13,783 nucleotides of DNA from Odoribacteraceae bacterium (GTDB lineage Bacteria > Bacteroidota > Bacteroidia > Bacteroidales > Marinifilaceae): assembly GCA_031279175.1 (NCBI GenBank), contig JAITJA010000019.1, positions 1 to 13,783 of the forward strand. The letters run 5' to 3'. The notes under the pieces are model-generated. The model saw only the letters and a list, made by a program, of their open reading frames with translations, searched no databases and was not told the origin of the DNA. The translations under genes and the position numbers were made by a program. Positions within the stretch are counted from its first letter, which is position 1, and every line of letters begins with the position of its first letter. This document shows, one piece after another, positions 1-6,619 of the stretch.

Positions 1-133
1 GAAAGGGCGCCGCGCCTTGTCGTATTCCCTCGGAACGTCCCTGAAAGGGCGCCTCGAGTTGACGGATTCCATTGGAATGTCCCGGAAAGGGCGCCGCGCG
101 TTGACGGGTGCCCGCGGAACGTCCCGGAAAGGG
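1..133. repeat. 42-bp tandem repeat, three copies plus the start of a fourth
   Basis: Units begin at 1, 43, 85 and 127, each opening with GAAAGGG. The fourth stops after about 7 bp. The spacing is exactly 42 bp, a multiple of three, so any reading frame through it repeats every 14 residues. Each unit shares GAAAGGGCGCC at the start and a GGAAYGTCCC-like end, with most differences in the middle. The array lies just downstream of the nadD stop and is cut by the window edge. Several frames are open through it, as expected in G+C-rich repeats. The minus-strand frame that would follow nadD has a stop directly before the array. Whether it is intergenic or part of a gene lying to the left cannot be decided here. 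Confidence 0.85.
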
Positions 134-151
134 TCAGAAAGAGAGGGGGGA

Positions 152-727
152 TTAGAAACGAGGGGAATAATAGTGGAGGACAAGCGGGAGGACGGAAGGA
201 GGAACATGGCGCGAGACGTCCTCGCCGCGGGAGAGCAGGTCGCGTATAACGGTGGAAGAGAAAGAGAAAAGGGGGGCGTCGATAAGTGTCGCGCCGGGAG
301 GAACGGAAGAGGGGAATGGGGCGCCGGGACGCGGGTAGACGAGAAGCGGGTGGCGCGCGAGGATCATCTCGTGATCTCGCCACTCGCTGAAACGGGGGAG
401 GTTATCGCTGCCGATGACCAACCGGAAGCGGTGTTCGGGGTGGAGGGCGGAAAGGCGCTCGAGGGTACGGGCCGTGTAGGATGGGCGCGGCATCGAGAAT
501 TCAATGTCACAGGCGCGCGTCCGGGGGTTGTCGCGCGTTGCCGTTTCGACGATCTCCAGGCGGGCGCGTTCGTCGAGCAGCAAACGCTCTGTCTTGAAGG
601 GGCTCCGTGGGGAGACGACAAACCAGACCTCGTCGCAACAGGCGCCGTCGAGCAGGCAACGCGCGACGCCGGCGTGCCCGTTGTGAAAGGGATCAAACGA
701 GCCGGCGAAAAGGGCGACGAGAGACAT
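152..727 (-). CDS. nadD: Nicotinate-nucleotide adenylyltransferase (NadD)
   Basis: NadD transfers AMP from ATP to nicotinate mononucleotide, giving deamido-NAD in cytosolic NAD synthesis. The 191-residue product has the nucleotidyltransferase signature GSFDPFHNGH at residues 9-18 (family pattern GxFDPxHxGH). It also has the late SSTxIR motif, seen as SSTVIRDLL at about 157-165, which binds the ATP phosphates. The length is normal for a single-domain NadD. It is the last gene of the minus-strand run yicC-gmk-nadD, 39 bp after the gmk stop, and is probably co-transcribed with them. The chosen ATG places the signature at the usual distance from the N-terminus. I see no strong Shine-Dalgarno sequence, as is usual in Bacteroidota, and no obvious terminator between its stop and the 42-bp repeat. 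The family is certain from the motifs; the substrate follows from family knowledge. Confidence 0.95.
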   Translation of the reverse strand: MSLVALFAGSFDPFHNGHAGVARCLLDGACCDEVWFVVSPRSPFKTERLLLDERARLEIVETATRDNPRTRACDIEFSMPRPSYTARTLERLSALHPEHRFRLVIGSDNLPRFSEWRDHEMILARHPLLVYPRPGAPFPSSVPPGATLIDAPLFSFSSTVIRDLLSRGEDVSRHVPPSVLPLVLHYYSPRF

Positions 728-766
728 GATGGCGGTGGTTATTTCTTGTTGATGGTCACGGGGTGA

Positions 767-1342
767 TCAGGCGTCGTCGCGCAAGAAATCGCGTACCAGT
801 CGTTCGGCGCGGGCGAGGGCGTCGTCGAGCCTGTCGTTGACGATCGCGACGTCGAAACGGGGGACGAAAGCGAGTTCGCGGCCTGCCCTGGCGAGGCGTT
901 GCTCGACGCGTTCGGGGGAGTCGGTTCCCCGCGCGACCAGGCGTTTCCTCAGCACCTCGAGCGAGGGGGGCCGGATGAATATCGCGAGGGCGTCATCGCC
1001 GAATACTTGTTTGATATTCATGCCCCCGACGACGTCCACGTCAAAAAGCGCGACGCGATCGCGGTCCCAGAGGCGCTCGACCTCGGCGCGGGGCGTGCCG
1101 TAAAATAGCCCGTCGTAGACCTCTTCCCACTCGAGGAACTCGCCGGCGTCCGCGCGTCGACGGAACTCGCCGGCGGTCAGGAAATAATATTCCCGTCCTT
1201 CTTGCTCGTCGCCTCGCGGGGCGCGACTTGTTGCCGACACGGAAAACGACAAGCGGGGTTCGCGCGAGAGGAGATGCCTGGCGATCGTTCCTTTTCCCGC
1301 GCCGCTGGGCCCGGAGAGGATAATGACTTTCCCGGGGTTCAT
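767..1342 (-). CDS. gmk: Guanylate kinase (Gmk)
   Basis: Gmk phosphorylates GMP (and dGMP) to GDP with ATP in the cytosol, an essential step of GTP supply. The 191-residue protein opens with a P-loop, SGPSGAGKGT, at residues 10-19. It then shows the GMP-binding region with SVSATSRAPRGDEQEGREYYF at about 34-54, the usual TTRxPRxGExxGxxYxF motif with S-A-T-S-R-A-P-R at its core. A lid-type RLxxRGxDSPExxxxRL segment follows at about 134-151. The length fits the family. Its start codon overlaps the yicC stop as ATGA (1339-1342), so translation is probably coupled to yicC. The yicC-gmk adjacency is conserved in many bacteria (in Bacillus subtilis yloC lies close to gmk). nadD follows 39 bp downstream. 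Confidence 0.96.
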   Translation of the reverse strand: MNPGKVIILSGPSGAGKGTIARHLLSREPRLSFSVSATSRAPRGDEQEGREYYFLTAGEFRRRADAGEFLEWEEVYDGLFYGTPRAEVERLWDRDRVALFDVDVVGGMNIKQVFGDDALAIFIRPPSLEVLRKRLVARGTDSPERVEQRLARAGRELAFVPRFDVAIVNDRLDDALARAERLVRDFLRDDA

Positions 1343-2217
1343 AGCAGGTTAAGTGTTTGTTCCTTGATTTTCTCCAGCTCGTCCTTCATTTGCACGACGA
1401 GCTTTTGTATGTCGACATCGTTTGCTTTCGATCCGATCGTGTTGATTTCCCTCCCGATTTCCTGGGCGATAAAGCCAAGTTTCCGTCCGGGGGCCTCCTC
1501 GTCGCGGGTTGTTTCGACGAAATAGCGGCAATGTTGCGCCAGGCGGGTTTTCTCCTCGGTGATATCGATTTTCTCGAGATAATAGATCAGCTCTTGCTCG
1601 AGCCTGTTCCGGTCGATGGTTTTCATGTCGATCCATTCCCTCATCTTCTCGAGGAGGCGCTGCTTGACCATCTTGACGCGGTGCTCCTCGAAGCGCGGGA
1701 TCGCGGAGGCGAACTCCTCGATGAGCGAGAGCCGGTATAACAGGTCCTTGAGTAGCGTGTTCCCCTCTTGCTCGCGGAAGCGGTTCAACTCGTCCAGGGC
1801 CGCCTCCACGCCCCCTTTCAGGCATTCCCATTCCGCCGCGGAGAGCTCCTCGCTTTTCTCCCGTAGCGCGTCCGGCAACCGGGTAATGGCCAGGAACAGA
1901 TCGCTCCCGTCAACGGTCACGCCGAGCGCGTCGGCGATCTCCCTCGCCTGCCGGTAATGGAGCGCGACGAGCTCGCGGTTAAAAGAGACGCCCTCGTCTT
2001 CCGTCTCGTTCTCGATGTAGATACCGATTTCTGCCTTTCCCCTGTCGAGCCGTTCCTTGATCATCTTCCGGATCTCGATTTCCTTTTCCTTGTATAGCGC
2101 CGGGATCCGCGCGTTGATGTCCATTTGCTTCGAGTTGAGACTCCTTATCTCGATAACGATCTTTCTTCCCTCGTGCCTGGCGGTGAACCTCCCGAAGCCT
2201 GTCATAGATTTAATCAT
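1339..2217 (-). CDS. yicC: YicC-family endoribonuclease
   Basis: YicC/YloC proteins are endoribonucleases. In E. coli YicC has been linked to decay of the small RNA RyhB; this role comes from family knowledge. The product has 292 residues from the ATG at 2217 and begins MIKSMTGFGR, the hallmark N-terminus of the family. The C-terminus carries the other conserved block, IGREINTIGSKANDVDIQ followed by a charged helix ending LEKIKEQTLNLL. The reading frame stays open upstream to about 2373, but that extension runs antisense into the start of lepA and lacks family resemblance, so I chose the internal start. The stop overlaps the gmk ATG by four bases. It is the first gene of the yicC-gmk-nadD run and diverges from lepA. 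Confidence 0.95.
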   Translation of the reverse strand: MIKSMTGFGRFTARHEGRKIVIEIRSLNSKQMDINARIPALYKEKEIEIRKMIKERLDRGKAEIGIYIENETEDEGVSFNRELVALHYRQAREIADALGVTVDGSDLFLAITRLPDALREKSEELSAAEWECLKGGVEAALDELNRFREQEGNTLLKDLLYRLSLIEEFASAIPRFEEHRVKMVKQRLLEKMREWIDMKTIDRNRLEQELIYYLEKIDITEEKTRLAQHCRYFVETTRDEEAPGRKLGFIAQEIGREINTIGSKANDVDIQKLVVQMKDELEKIKEQTLNLL

Positions 2218-2240
2218 GTCGTTCTTGGTTACGTGTTTTC

Positions 2241-2262
2241 CCGCGAAAGTAGCGTTTCGCGG
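2241..2262. repeat. Perfect inverted repeat in the yicC/lepA divergent region
   Basis: CCGCGAAA (2241-2248) and TTTCGCGG (2255-2262) are perfect reverse complements around a 6-base loop. The element lies 24 bp upstream of the yicC start and about 75 bp upstream of lepA. The family resemblance CGAAAGTA at 2244-2251 reads TACTTTCG on the minus strand, close to the Bacteroidota -7 element TAnnTTTG, so the repeat may overlap the yicC promoter. It could be an operator or a hairpin in the yicC leader. No function can be assigned. Confidence 0.6.
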
Positions 2263-2291
2263 TTGTATTTCGATATTTTGGTATAATTTCG
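2262..2291 (+). promoter_or_regulatory. Candidate Bacteroidota-type promoter for lepA
   Basis: GTTG at 2262-2265 and TAATTTCG at 2284-2291 are 18 bp apart. The Bacteroidota sigma-70-type consensus is TTTG, about 19 bp, TAnnTTTG, so each box has one mismatch. The spacing equals that of the better promoter at 11415-11444. A perfect TATAAT also overlaps at 2282-2287. The -7 box lies 44 bp before the lepA ATG. This is a match by eye only. Confidence 0.4.
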
Positions 2292-2335
2292 CGGGGACAA
2301 AAACAATATAATCACGCACAAAGAGATTGTCTTTC

Positions 2336-4123
2336 ATGAAAAACACGCGTAATTTTTGCATCATCGCGCACATCGATCACGGGAAAAGTACCCTCGCCGA
2401 CCGGTTGCTGGAAATCACGGGAACCGTCGTCGGCAAGGACCTCCAGGCCCAGGTGCTCGATGACATGGAGCTGGAACGAGAACGGGGAATAACCATCAAA
2501 AGCCACGCTATCCAAATGGATTACGTTTATCGCGGGGAGAAATACGCGTTAAACCTGATCGACACGCCGGGACACGTGGATTTCTCGTACGAGGTCTCCC
2601 GCTCTATCGCCGCTTGCGAGGGCGCGCTGCTGGTCGTCGACGCCACGCAAGGCATCCAGGCCCAGACGATCTCGAACCTTTACCTGGCCGTCGAGAACGA
2701 CCTGGAGGTTATCCCCGTCCTCAATAAAATGGACATGCCCAACGCCATGCCCGAGGAGGTCAAGGACCAGATCGTCGAGCTCGTCGGCTGTAAACGAGAG
2801 GAAATTATCGAGGCCAGCGGGAGAACCGGCCAGGGCGTGGACAAGATCCTCGAGGCCGTCGTCGAACGCGTGCCGCCACCGGTAGGGTCGCCCGGGGAGC
2901 CGTTGCAGGCGCTGATTTTCGACTCCGAGTATAACTCTTTCCGTGGCGTGATCACCTATTGCCGCGTCGTTAACGGTAGCCTCAAGAGCGGCGAACGCGT
3001 TAAATTCGTCAATACCGGCAGGGAGTACGTCGCCGACGAGGTCGGCGTGCTGAAACTCGAGATGGAGCCGCGCCCGGAATTGACTACCGGTAACGTCGGC
3101 TATATCATCTCCGGCATCAAGGACTCTACCGAGGTCAAGGTCGGCGACACGGTCACGCGCGTCGATCGCCCCTGCGAGGCCGCCCTGGAGGGGTTCGAGG
3201 AGGTCAAGCCGATGGTCTTCGCCGGTATATATCCCATTGACGCCGAGGACTACGAGGCGCTTAGAAGCTCGATCGAGAAGCTCCAGCTCAATGACGCGTC
3301 GCTCACCTTCGAGCCGGAGTCGTCACTGGCCCTCGGCTTCGGCTTCCGCTGCGGTTTCCTCGGCATGTTGCACATGGAAATTATCCAGGAACGCCTCGAC
3401 AGGGAGTTCAACATGAACGTGATCACGACCGTGCCAAACGTGATGTATATCGCCCGGACAACCCGGGGGGAGGTCTTCGAGATGCATAACCCCTCCGATA
3501 TGCCGTCACCAACCACCCTCGACTATATCGAAGAGCCCTATATTAAAGCACAGGTCATCACGCCTACCGAGTTTACAGGAACAATCATGACCCTCTGCCT
3601 CGGTAAACGAGGGACGCTCGTTAAACAACATTACCTGACCGGGAATCGCGTCGAGATTAACTTCGAGATGCCGCTTTCCGAGATTGTTTTCGATTTCTAT
3701 GACCGCCTGAAGAGTATCACGAAAGGATATGCCTCTTTCGATTACTTCCAAATCGGGTATCGCCGCGCAAATCTCGTGAAGCTCGATATATTGCTCAACG
3801 GGGAACCCGTGGACGCGCTCTCCGCCTTGATCCATTTCGATAACGCGTACGCCTTCGGGCGAAGGATCTGCGAAAAGCTCAAGGAGCTGATCCCAAGACA
3901 ACAATTCGACATCGCCATCCAGGCGGCTATCGGCGCCAAGGTGATCGCCAGGGAAACTATCAAGGCCGTCCGGAAGGATGTCACCGCGAAATGTTACGGC
4001 GGGGATATCACCCGGAAAAGAAAACTGCTGGAGAAACAAAAAAAGGGGAAGAAAAGAATGAAACAAATCGGAAACGTGGAGGTGCCGCAAAAGGCCTTCC
4101 TCGCCGTACTTAAACTCGATTGA
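2336..4123 (+). CDS. lepA: Elongation factor 4 (LepA) GTPase
   Basis: LepA/EF4 is a ribosome-associated GTPase that acts in translation or ribosome assembly, in the cytosol and at the membrane. With the ATG at 2336 the protein has 595 residues, normal for the family. It starts MKNTRNFCIIAHIDHGKST, with G1 at residues 11-19. Further GTPase motifs are LERERGITI (switch region), DTPGHVDFSYEV (G3) and NKMD (G4). The family-specific C-terminal half is present, including SFDYFQIGYRRANLVKLDILLNGEPVDALS, and the basic tail ends at VPQKAFLAVLKLD. An in-frame TTG nine bases upstream (2327) is possible, but the ATG matches the family N-terminus. It is divergent from yicC and followed after a single base by the agmatinase gene, so the two probably share a transcript. 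Confidence 0.97.
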   Translation: MKNTRNFCIIAHIDHGKSTLADRLLEITGTVVGKDLQAQVLDDMELERERGITIKSHAIQMDYVYRGEKYALNLIDTPGHVDFSYEVSRSIAACEGALLVVDATQGIQAQTISNLYLAVENDLEVIPVLNKMDMPNAMPEEVKDQIVELVGCKREEIIEASGRTGQGVDKILEAVVERVPPPVGSPGEPLQALIFDSEYNSFRGVITYCRVVNGSLKSGERVKFVNTGREYVADEVGVLKLEMEPRPELTTGNVGYIISGIKDSTEVKVGDTVTRVDRPCEAALEGFEEVKPMVFAGIYPIDAEDYEALRSSIEKLQLNDASLTFEPESSLALGFGFRCGFLGMLHMEIIQERLDREFNMNVITTVPNVMYIARTTRGEVFEMHNPSDMPSPTTLDYIEEPYIKAQVITPTEFTGTIMTLCLGKRGTLVKQHYLTGNRVEINFEMPLSEIVFDFYDRLKSITKGYASFDYFQIGYRRANLVKLDILLNGEPVDALSALIHFDNAYAFGRRICEKLKELIPRQQFDIAIQAAIGAKVIARETIKAVRKDVTAKCYGGDITRKRKLLEKQKKGKKRMKQIGNVEVPQKAFLAVLKLD

Positions 4124-4124
4124 T

Positions 4125-4970
4125 ATGAATTACGGGGGATTAGAAAGTTATTACGCGCGCTATGAAACAGCCGGGATTGTCGTGTTGCCCGTCCCGTATG
4201 ACGGCACGAGCACGTGGATCAAGGGCGCGGACAAGGGACCGGATGCCATTCTCGAGGCGTCGGCGAACATGGAATTGTACGATATCGAGACGGATAGCGA
4301 GGTGTATACCCAGGGGATCGCTACCCTCGAACCAGTGGAGGAGAACGATTCGCCGGAAGCCCTGGCGAACGAGGTGGAACGCCGCGTGACGGCTATCCTC
4401 GACGACGGGAAGTTCCCCGTTATTCTCGGGGGAGAACACTCCGTCAGCATCGGGGCTTTCCGCGCGTTCGCTGCCAGGCCGGGGCCTTTCTCTATCTTGC
4501 AACTCGACGCGCATTCCGATACCCGCGAGGAGTACGAGGGATCACGGTATAATCACGCCTGCGTCATGGCGCGCGGGCGGGAACTGGCAACGATCGTGCA
4601 GGTCGGGATACGTAGCTCGGCCAGCGAGGAAATGGAGCATCTCGACAAGGATCGCGTCTTTTATGCCCACGATATTCACGAGGAGCAGGCAAACTGGATG
4701 TACGAGGTCTCCAGGAGATTGCACGATAACGTGTATATCACGATCGATCTCGATGTCTTCGACCCCTCTATCATGCCGTCCACGGGAACACCAGAACCAG
4801 ACGGGCTGTTTTATCGACAGGTGATTAATCTTATCAAGCTCGTCAATGAACGACACGTGATCGTCGGGCTGGATGTCGTGGAACTCTGCCCCAATCCCTC
4901 GAATAAAGCACCCGATTTCCTCGCCAGCAAGCTGATTTACCAGATCCTTAGTATTAAATACCAGAAATAA
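4125..4970 (+). CDS. speB: Agmatinase / ureohydrolase-family enzyme (SpeB-like)
   Basis: Agmatinase hydrolyses agmatine to putrescine and urea with a two-manganese centre. The 281-residue protein has the full set of ureohydrolase metal ligands: GGEHS with His105, DAHSD at residues 128-132, and DLDVFDP with Asp208 and Asp210. The stretch after DAHSD (TREEYEGSRYNHA) resembles agmatinases and lacks the arginase-type substrate loop. The SxDxDxxDP motif appears as TIDLDVFDPS. The length is slightly short of E. coli SpeB, without loss of motifs. It begins one base after the lepA stop and ends 10 bp before a deoxyhypusine-synthase-like gene, which supports a polyamine role. Other ureohydrolases (formiminoglutamase, guanidinobutyrase) are less likely on these motifs, but substrate is an inference. 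Confidence 0.88.
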   Translation: MNYGGLESYYARYETAGIVVLPVPYDGTSTWIKGADKGPDAILEASANMELYDIETDSEVYTQGIATLEPVEENDSPEALANEVERRVTAILDDGKFPVILGGEHSVSIGAFRAFAARPGPFSILQLDAHSDTREEYEGSRYNHACVMARGRELATIVQVGIRSSASEEMEHLDKDRVFYAHDIHEEQANWMYEVSRRLHDNVYITIDLDVFDPSIMPSTGTPEPDGLFYRQVINLIKLVNERHVIVGLDVVELCPNPSNKAPDFLASKLIYQILSIKYQK

Positions 4971-4980
4971 TTTTATCACA

Positions 4981-6003
4981 ATGAACAAAAAAGAACTGCT
5001 CCAGGAGACTATCCAACACGTCGATATTACCGCGCACGACACGACGCCAATTATTAATGCCATGCGCGGCATGTCGTTTACTTCACGCGATACCGCGCGC
5101 GCCGCCGATATTCTCGCGATGATGACTCGCGACCGCGCTTGCACGAATATCCTGACGCTCGCCGGGAGTACCAGCGCCGCCGGGTGCATGAAGGTTTATG
5201 CCGACATGGCACGTTACAAGATGATCGACGTCGTTGTCGCTACCGGCGCCTCTATTATCGACATGGATCTCTTCGAGGCCCTCGGGTTCAAGCATTACAA
5301 GGGACGCGTCGATATCCCGGATAAGCTCCTCCGCGAGTTATATATCGACCGCATCTACGATACATTTATCGACGAGGAAGAACTGCAGGTCTGCGATCAT
5401 GCTACTTACGCGCTCGCTAACACGCTCGAGAAGCGTCCTTACTCTTCCCGCGAGTTTATCTCTGAACTGGGAAAGTGGCTCGTGAGCAACGCCGTCAAGA
5501 AGGATAGCCTTATCCAGACTTGTTACGAATGTGGCGTTCCTATTTTCTGCCCCGCGTTCTCGGATAGTAGTGCCGGGTTCGGCCTCGCCAAGCACCAGTG
5601 GGAGAACCCCGACCACCACCTGTCTATCGACTCTGTCCGCGACTTCGTCGAGCTGACGCGGATCAAGATTGCTGCCGGGGAGACGGGCCTCTTCATGGTC
5701 GGCGGCGGTGTTCCAAAGAATTTCGCGCAGGATACCGTTGTCTGCGCCGAGATCCTCGGCCACGAAGTGCCCATGCATAAATACGCCGTGCAAATTACTG
5801 TTGCCGACGTTCGCGATGGCGCTTGCTCTTCGTCTACTCTCAAGGAAGCTTGCTCCTGGGGGAAAGTGGACGTCGCGTATGAACAAATGGTGTACGCCGA
5901 GGGAACTACCGTTATTCCTCTTATCGCCAGCAATGTTTACCATGCCGGCGAATGGAAGAACCGCGAGTATAAAAACTGGGCGCGCCTCTTCGAGAAGAAG
6001 TAA
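4981..6003 (+). CDS. Deoxyhypusine-synthase-family protein, probable polyamine aminobutyltransferase
   Basis: Deoxyhypusine synthase (DHS) moves an aminobutyl group from spermidine to eIF5A through an enamine on an active-site lysine, using NAD. Bacteria lack eIF5A; some bacterial relatives work as homospermidine synthases. The 340-residue product keeps the catalytic block EACSWGKVD, with Lys295 where human DHS has its reactive lysine. It also keeps the glycine-rich GGGVPKNF segment and the early NILTLAGSTSAAG and VVATGA stretches of the NAD fold. In GGGVPKN an Asn stands where human DHS has a histidine after KH, a change that may reflect a non-protein acceptor. It lies 10 bp after the agmatinase gene, whose product, putrescine, is a plausible acceptor. 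Its later half uses many T-ending codons (GCT, ACT, CTT), unlike neighbouring genes, perhaps reflecting expression level. The family is clear; the reaction is an inference. Confidence 0.85.
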   Translation: MNKKELLQETIQHVDITAHDTTPIINAMRGMSFTSRDTARAADILAMMTRDRACTNILTLAGSTSAAGCMKVYADMARYKMIDVVVATGASIIDMDLFEALGFKHYKGRVDIPDKLLRELYIDRIYDTFIDEEELQVCDHATYALANTLEKRPYSSREFISELGKWLVSNAVKKDSLIQTCYECGVPIFCPAFSDSSAGFGLAKHQWENPDHHLSIDSVRDFVELTRIKIAAGETGLFMVGGGVPKNFAQDTVVCAEILGHEVPMHKYAVQITVADVRDGACSSSTLKEACSWGKVDVAYEQMVYAEGTTVIPLIASNVYHAGEWKNREYKNWARLFEKK

Positions 6004-6020
6004 AATCGCCGCGGGACACG

Positions 6021-6061
6021 ACACGCGTGCGCCTCTCCCGGGGTGCGCGCGTGTTTTTTTT
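6021..6061 (+). terminator. Intrinsic terminator after the lepA-speB-DHS-like run
   Basis: ACACGCGTGCGC (6021-6032) pairs with GTGCGCGCGTGT (6043-6054), 12 pairs of which two are G-U, around a short loop. A run of T (6054-6061) follows directly. It sits 18 bp after the stop of the DHS-like gene. Confidence 0.88.
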
Positions 6062-6103
6062 ATTCCATTGCTTTCAACTTTTCGCTATCACGGGGTGCAT
6101 GAC

Positions 6104-6130
6104 GGCGGGAGGGGAGTCTCTTCCCCGTCG
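6104..6130. repeat. Palindromic element, copy 1 (similar to 6234-6259)
   Basis: The element runs from GGCGGGAGGGGA to TTCCCCGTCG and contains a self-complementary pair, GGGGA with TCCCC. It resembles the element at 6234-6259, which opens with the same GGCGGGAGGG and closes with the same CCCCGTCG. Two such copies 130 bp apart look like a small dispersed palindromic repeat of the REP kind. Two copies are too few to define a family. Confidence 0.5.
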
Positions 6131-6233
6131 TGAGAATTGGGAATTCCCGGGATGCCCGGGGAACATTTTCCTGTTGCACCGGGATCGCGTTCTGTTTTTT
6201 CCTTGAAGAGCGTGATCGCGCGATCGCGAAGCG

Positions 6234-6259
6234 GGCGGGAGGGCGATCCTCCCCCGTCG
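6234..6259. repeat. Palindromic element, copy 2 (similar to 6104-6130)
   Basis: The element opens GGCGGGAGGG and ends CCCCCGTCG. Its core is a perfect hairpin, GGGAGG, five bases, CCTCCC, stronger than in copy 1. The two copies share both ends and differ mostly in the loop, which suggests that the paired arms matter or that both derive from one element. Confidence 0.5.
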
Positions 6260-6342
6260 ATATGCCGGCGGGAAAAATTAAGCGGGGAAAAACCGGACCC
6301 GGGAACGCCCGGCAAGCGAAACTCGCGCGGGCGCCCCGGTAG

Positions 6343-6387
6343 CGAGGGAAAGCATGATGCTTATTCTGCTGTCAGCAGGAAACCTCG
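6343..6387. repeat. Nested inverted repeats able to form a three-way junction
   Basis: Outer arms CGAGG (6343-6347) and CCTCG (6383-6387) enclose two adjacent perfect inverted repeats. These are AAGCATGATGCTT (6350-6362) and CTGCTGTCAGCAG (6366-6378). Both are 13 bp with a single central base. GAAA follows the left outer arm and precedes the right one. Folded as RNA or single-stranded DNA it gives a closing stem of 5 bp with two 5-bp hairpins. As duplex DNA the two 13-mers could be binding sites for dimeric proteins, with centres 16 bp apart. Its role is unknown. Confidence 0.55.
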
Positions 6388-6406
6388 AGATGATAGCCGT
6401 CTTTTT

Positions 6407-6438
6407 CTTGTCCGGTAACACGTTTGTTTTATGATTTG
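6407..6438 (+). promoter_or_regulatory. Weak candidate promoter for the antiporter gene
   Basis: CTTG (6407-6410), 19 bp, then TATGATTTG (6430-6438) resembles the Bacteroidota TTTG / TAnnTTTG pattern but has one extra base in the second box. If used, it would give a leader of about 175 nt that includes the hairpin at 6565-6592. I see no better candidate closer to the start codon. Confidence 0.22.
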
Positions 6439-6564
6439 ATTGTTCAGTGGGGAGATCTTGCTCCTTCCACGCGGCGAAAGTAATAATTTTTTCTTTTTCC
6501 CGTACAGTCTCCTGGTCGGTTTTTTTTGTCCCGTTGACACTGGCGATGGGGGTTAAAACGCGGC

Positions 6565-6592
6565 AGGAGGAGCGGGGAGGCTCTTTTTTTTT
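6565..6592 (+). terminator. Terminator-like hairpin just before the antiporter start
   Basis: GAGC (6570-6573) pairs with GCTC (6580-6583) over a GGGGAG loop. The stem can be lengthened by A-U and G-U pairs using the preceding AGGAG and the T-run. Nine T residues (6584-6592) follow. The core stem is short, so strength is uncertain. It lies only 27 bp before the ATG at 6620, which leaves no room for a full promoter behind it. Any transcript of the antiporter gene starting upstream must therefore read through it, so it may be an attenuator. Confidence 0.45.
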
Positions 6593-6619
6593 ATATTCGC
6601 GAAAGATAAAATCCGAGAG

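Larger units (their letters stand above)
6062..6619. other. Gene-free 558-bp region before the antiporter gene
   Basis: I see no convincing coding sequence on either strand. The short open frames inside (for example 6130-6342 and 6137-6418) overlap each other, have no family resemblance and cross palindromes. The left part (to about 6340) is very G+C-rich and full of small palindromes, such as GGGAATTCCC near 6147 and GATCGCGCGATC near 6214. The right part is richer in A+T with several T-runs. Structured elements inside it are listed separately. Confidence 0.7.

Noticed and set aside
17..766. Long plus-strand open frame across the left region
   Set aside because: It is antisense to nadD over its whole middle part, is low in complexity, and has no family resemblance; nadD has clear catalytic motifs on the other strand.
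2218..2373. N-terminal extension of yicC by 52 residues
   Set aside because: The extension would run antisense into lepA and the family N-terminus MIKSMTGFGR starts at 2217.
3506..4090. Minus-strand open frame of 194 codons inside lepA
   Set aside because: Shadow of lepA, which is complete and conserved on the plus strand.
6343..6387. tRNA or integron attC site
   Set aside because: The stems are only 5 bp, there is no anticodon or T-loop pattern, and no integrase or cassette gene is present.
6130..6418. Two overlapping short plus-strand open frames in the gene-free region
   Set aside because: Composition follows the palindromes, they overlap each other in different frames, and no motif or start context supports them.
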